Shown: piece after piece, positions 14,014-16,346 of the stretch | Numbering within the stretch: the first letter of the stretch is position 1 | Layout of the letters: every line of letters starts with the position of its first letter | Program-made: the position numbers and the translations under genes | Assembly: GCA_035546335.1 (NCBI GenBank) | Contig: DATKDP010000050.1 | Span: forward strand, 1-16,346 | Direction: 5' to 3' | Source of the DNA: DATKDP01 sp035546335 | GTDB taxonomy: Bacteria; Acidobacteriota; Thermoanaerobaculia; Gp7-AA8 | Length of the DNA stretch: 16,346 nucleotides | The notes under the pieces: model-generated | Seen by the model: only the letters and a program-made list of their open reading frames with translations | Told to the model about the DNA's origin: nothing | The model's database searches: none

Positions 14014-14077
14014 TTCGGGAAACCGGCGAATGGGTTACCGCGTCATAGGTTCAATCAGTCTTTGATCGAGGTGACGG

Positions 14078-14629
14078 ATGAAGGTTCTCGCTGTGGTGGC
14101 GGTCGTTGTCGCGTTCTCGATGCCTCTACGAGCACAAAGACCGAGCGTGCGAGATGGTCGCATGCTCGGGAACGTAATTACCGCCGAGCAGGCGTTGAAG
14201 CAGGCCACCGAACAGCTCGCGGACCGGAAGAAGCGATTCGAGGGCGATCTCGAAGTTCTGCGCCGGCTGCACGCCGCCGACAAGGCTCTGGTCGATTCGC
14301 TCCAACCGTCCATCGCTGTGCAGAAGGCCTTCGAGCACGTCGAGGAGGCGGAGCGACTCGCGGTCGAATTCGTCGTGAAACAAGGGATCATTCGTGCGCG
14401 CCAGGCGCTGGAGGATGCGCGACGAAGTCCCGCTTCGGCCGACTTCGAGCGCTTGCGTTCTGTCCTGCGCACCGAGGCTCTCGGTCCGGCCTCGCGCCTT
14501 GTGGCGCGCAACGCGCTCGGACTCGAAGAGGAAGTGCTCGCCTGGGCCAAGTTGCAGGAGTCGATCTCGGCGCATCTGCGTGCGCTCTCGGAGATCGCAG
14601 CGGAGAGTCTTCGCGCAGCGCTGCAGTGA
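14078..14629 (+). CDS. Small exported helical (coiled-coil) protein, function unknown
   Basis: A 183-residue protein. The ATG at 14078 follows GAGGTGACGG, a good ribosome binding site. MKVLAVVAVVVAFSMPLRA (1-19) is a signal peptide with cleavage before Q20. The mature part from about residue 34 is almost wholly helical, with heptad-like runs: A-E-Q-A-L-K-Q-A-T-E-Q-L-A-D-R-K-K-R-F, V-E-E-A-E-R-L-A-V-E-F-V-V, and L-E-E-E-V-L-A-W-A-K-L-Q-E-S. It has no cysteine and no recognised domain. It looks like a periplasmic coiled-coil or chaperone-like protein. REP-like repeat copies lie on both sides of it, so it may have moved or been rearranged with them. Confidence 0.72.
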   Translation: MKVLAVVAVVVAFSMPLRAQRPSVRDGRMLGNVITAEQALKQATEQLADRKKRFEGDLEVLRRLHAADKALVDSLQPSIAVQKAFEHVEEAERLAVEFVVKQGIIRARQALEDARRSPASADFERLRSVLRTEALGPASRLVARNALGLEEEVLAWAKLQESISAHLRALSEIAAESLRAALQ

Positions 14630-14657
14630 GATTGCCCCAAAGGCGGGAAGATCGTTC

Positions 14658-14671
14658 GGGGACGGAGCTTC
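14658..14671. repeat. REP-like repeat, inverted partial copy
   Basis: GGGGACGGAGCTTC is the exact reverse complement of the 3' part (GAAGCTCCGTCCCC) of the repeat at 14826-14850. It overlaps a hairpin formed by GAGCTT (14665-14670) and AAGCTC (14681-14686). This hairpin lies about 35 bases after the stop of the 14078 gene and might also serve as its transcript end. Confidence 0.6.
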
Positions 14672-14825
14672 CTTTCGCGAAAGCTCACAAAAGGGCGGCT
14701 TGCAGGCGGACCCTCCCGAGCACTTGTCGGCGGTCGGGATCGTCTCGCTGGGTCCTGCGAGAACGGATTGGTGAAGTGTGCCGCGACGTGAGATGCGCCG
14801 AGACGTGCGACGCGTGATCGTCGTC

Positions 14826-14850
14826 TGACAGAAAACAGAAGCTCCGTCCC
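14826..14850. repeat. REP-like 25-bp repeat, copy 2
   Basis: The copy reads TGACAGAAAACAG then AAGCTCCGTCCC, differing by one base from 13989-14013 and in the same orientation. It lies 197 bases beyond the 14078 gene. Short repeats of this G/C-ended kind are often spread by REP-associated tyrosine transposases; none is in the window. Confidence 0.85.
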
Positions 14851-14879
14851 CACGCCGTCCGCCCGGGATCGAGAGGAGT

Positions 14880-15064
14880 CTAGCCCGCATTTCTCACACG
14901 TCTCCTCCTGCGGCGGCCGGTAGCGGCCTGTCTGCTTCGTTGCACGAGGGTTTCGCTCCTCGACATAGTGTCGACTATGCCTTCGTCGGGAAACCGCCGT
15001 GCGCCTCGCATCCAGGCCACTCTCGGCCGCCTCGCGACGAAGACGTGTGAGAAATGCGGGCTAG
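14880..15064. mobile_element. 183-bp long imperfect palindrome with 23-bp perfect terminal inverted repeats (MITE-like)
   Basis: The left arm begins TAGCCCGCATTTCTCACACG plus TCT (14881-14903). The right arm (15041-15063) is its exact reverse complement. Pairing continues inward imperfectly: GGCGGCCG and GGCCTG blocks, then GCACG and GGTTTC blocks. At the centre is the perfect stem CATAGT/ACTATG (14964-14969, 14974-14979) around a GTCG loop. The centre of symmetry of the outer and inner arms agrees within one base, so this is one continuous foldback. CTAG occurs at both outer edges (14880-14883 and 15061-15064) and could be a 4-bp target duplication. It has no coding capacity. Confidence 0.75.
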
Positions 15065-15168
15065 CACGCCCTCCATCGACGGAAGGGCAGGCTCGGTTTC
15101 CGCGGGCGGCGTGGTTCCGCGGCGCAACGGAAGGGTCGAGGGCGTCGATCTGGTGCCGGGGGCGAGGG

Positions 15169-16346
15169 TCAGCGAACGGCCGGCGTGCCCTTTGGCGTGG
15201 AGAGCTCGCGGAAGCGCGGGTCGGCGCGCAGGAAGTCCCAGCGTGGGTCGAGCGCTAAGCTCCACCGCGTGAACGCGTAGCCGTGCTCGAGGTAGAGGGC
15301 GATCTCGGCGAGCGCTTCGTCCGTTCGTCCAGCCATCGCCTTCACCCAGGCGCACTCCTGACGGAACGTGGCGCCGTGCACCTGATCCCGCTCGAAGGGA
15401 AGGATTCGCACTGCCCGATCGCAGCTGGCGATCGCCTCATCCGCGCGGGACTGCATCGCCAGATTGAGGGCATAGGCGAGGTGGGGCCAGCCGTAGTTCT
15501 CGGCGTAAGGCTTGGCGAGCTCGGCGACAAGGATCTCTTCGGCCTCGATCAGCATCTTCTTCGCCTCGGCGTCGAAGCCGCCGTAAGAAAGGGCCGCCGC
15601 CGCTTCAGTCCGTCCAAAGCCGCGAGCGACGCTCTCCAGGTAGCTCGGCTCGAGCGCAGCCTCGGCCGCCAGGCGGAACTCGCGAGCATAGACACGGGTG
15701 AAGTACTGGGCAGCCCAGTAGGAGTGGACGGGTCCCGCTTCCGCGGCGTCGAGGATGGCACGCGCCCGGTCGATGGCGCCGAAGTGGTCCAGGTAGAGAG
15801 CCGCATATTCGCCGGCGATGCCGGGATCGCGCGGGAAGCGTCGCAATCCCGCCTCGGCGAGGGCGACTCCGCGGTCCGCACGCCCGAACGCTGTGGCTGT
15901 GCGCACGCCCTCGGCGTACGCCCTCACGTACGCAGGATCGAGGTGCGTCGCCTGCACGAAGCTGTCGATCGAGCGGTCGGCCTCGCCGAGCCGGCGATAG
16001 GCGAGGCCGAGGTAGTACTGGACGAGGGAGTCGTTGGGCAGCGACAGCCTGGCCCTCTCCAGTTCCTCGACGGCTCGCGGATAGTCGTAGAACCCTCGGT
16101 AGTAGTACTGGGCGAGGGCCACGCGCGCCTCGGGCAGATCCGGCCTCAGCGCGAACGCTCGATCGATGGCGGACTTCATCCGCGCGAGCCGCTCCGGCGA
16201 CCGGTCCGCCAGGAACCAGTACTGCTTACCGTGCTCCGTCGCCAGCAGGGCGTACGCGTGGGCGAACTGCGGATCGAGGCGGATCGCCTCTTCGAGGAGA
16301 CGGATCGGCTCCCCGCCGGGATCCGTCACGTCCAGCTGCTGGATCA
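15169..16346 (-). CDS. TPR-repeat protein, C-terminal part (5' end outside window)
   Basis: The frame is open to the right edge, where upstream codons read I-Q-Q-L-D-V-T-D-P-G-G, so the true start is outside; the GTG at 16329 is internal. About 391 codons are visible. Successive TPR units include IRLLEEAIRLDPQFAHAYAL, AIDRAFALRPDLPEARVALA, VEELERARLSLPNDSLVQYY, LGEADRSIDSFVQATHLDP and DEAIASCDRAVRILPFERDQ. The end, SLALDPRWDFLRADPRFREL, is the usual close of the long TPR tails found on bacterial Ser/Thr kinases, adenylate cyclases and winged-helix regulators. The N-terminal effector domain would decide which; it is not in the window. TPRs mediate protein-protein contact. Confidence 0.88.
   Translation of the reverse strand, partial: IQQLDVTDPGGEPIRLLEEAIRLDPQFAHAYALLATEHGKQYWFLADRSPERLARMKSAIDRAFALRPDLPEARVALAQYYYRGFYDYPRAVEELERARLSLPNDSLVQYYLGLAYRRLGEADRSIDSFVQATHLDPAYVRAYAEGVRTATAFGRADRGVALAEAGLRRFPRDPGIAGEYAALYLDHFGAIDRARAILDAAEAGPVHSYWAAQYFTRVYAREFRLAAEAALEPSYLESVARGFGRTEAAAALSYGGFDAEAKKMLIEAEEILVAELAKPYAENYGWPHLAYALNLAMQSRADEAIASCDRAVRILPFERDQVHGATFRQECAWVKAMAGRTDEALAEIALYLEHGYAFTRWSLALDPRWDFLRADPRFRELSTPKGTPAVR

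Larger units (their letters stand above)
14630..15168. other. 539-bp repeat-rich intergenic region
   Basis: It holds no believable gene. It contains an inverted partial copy of the REP-like repeat (14658-14671), the 12-bp palindrome CTTTCGCGAAAG (14672-14683), the second full REP-like copy (14826-14850) and the 183-bp palindromic element (14880-15064). The remainder shows no further structure that I can support. Confidence 0.7.

Noticed and set aside
14035..14890. Two minus-strand frames of 250-270 codons
   Set aside because: They are antisense to the exported helical protein at 14078, which has a signal peptide and a ribosome binding site; the minus-strand text is Arg/Ser-rich.
1..16346. 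tRNA, rRNA or known riboswitch
   Set aside because: I found no cloverleaf, rRNA-like or recognised riboswitch sequence on either strand by reading; a covariance-model scan was not possible here.

Overview
The window is GC-rich bacterial DNA. Nearly every believable gene is on the minus strand; the exceptions are a propeller fragment at the left edge, the secreted protein at 5787-6551 and the small exported protein at 14078-14629. The content suggests an uncultured soil or sediment Acidobacteriota, perhaps a Thermoanaerobaculia-like lineage: SBBP beta-propeller repeats, a secreted beta-sandwich family ending in N-x-T-x-D-P-type motifs, TPR proteins of the kinase/cyclase C-terminal kind, a Coa1-family protein and GTCATCCTGAGC-type intergenic repeats. 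This placement is inference; no rRNA or marker gene is present.

Layout. 1-407: C-terminal end of a YVTN/YncE-like beta-propeller protein (+). 647-1336: SAM-dependent methyltransferase (-). 1337-1772: non-coding stretch with three perfect hairpins. 1773-4256: SWIM-domain SNF2 helicase (-). 4502-5305: UbiE-like methyltransferase (-), directly downstream of a 5'-truncated HXXEE-type membrane gene (5331-5621), with a 7-bp tandem repeat at the junction. 5787-6551: secreted beta-sandwich protein (+). 6552-7051: possible frameshifted gene relic. 7052-9115: SBBP propeller protein carrying two more copies of the same beta-sandwich domain (-), with a broken 5' end. 9292-9918: orphan nucleotidyltransferase (-) lying between 30-bp direct repeats. 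9955-10881: truncated TPR protein (-). 10986-11441: Coa1-family membrane protein (-). About 11548-11640: 3' relic of an MFS (NarK-like) transporter (-). 11815-12489 and 12564-13265: two lipoproteins (-). 13616-13837: carbonic-anhydrase-like gene with an apparent in-frame internal deletion (-). 14078-14629: small exported coiled-coil protein (+). 14630-15168: repeat-rich, including a 183-bp palindrome. 15169 to the right edge: C-terminal part of a TPR protein (-).

No single pathway links these genes. The striking theme is decay and rearrangement. At least five gene pieces are truncated, internally deleted or frame-broken, and they sit among short mobile-looking repeats: 25-bp REP-like copies, a MITE-like palindrome and a GTCATCCTGAGC element. 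The best candidate for something undescribed is the nucleotidyltransferase cassette at 9292-9956. Its 30-bp flanking repeats duplicate the 3' end of the neighbouring TPR gene, so it looks like a discrete insertion between two formerly adjacent genes.
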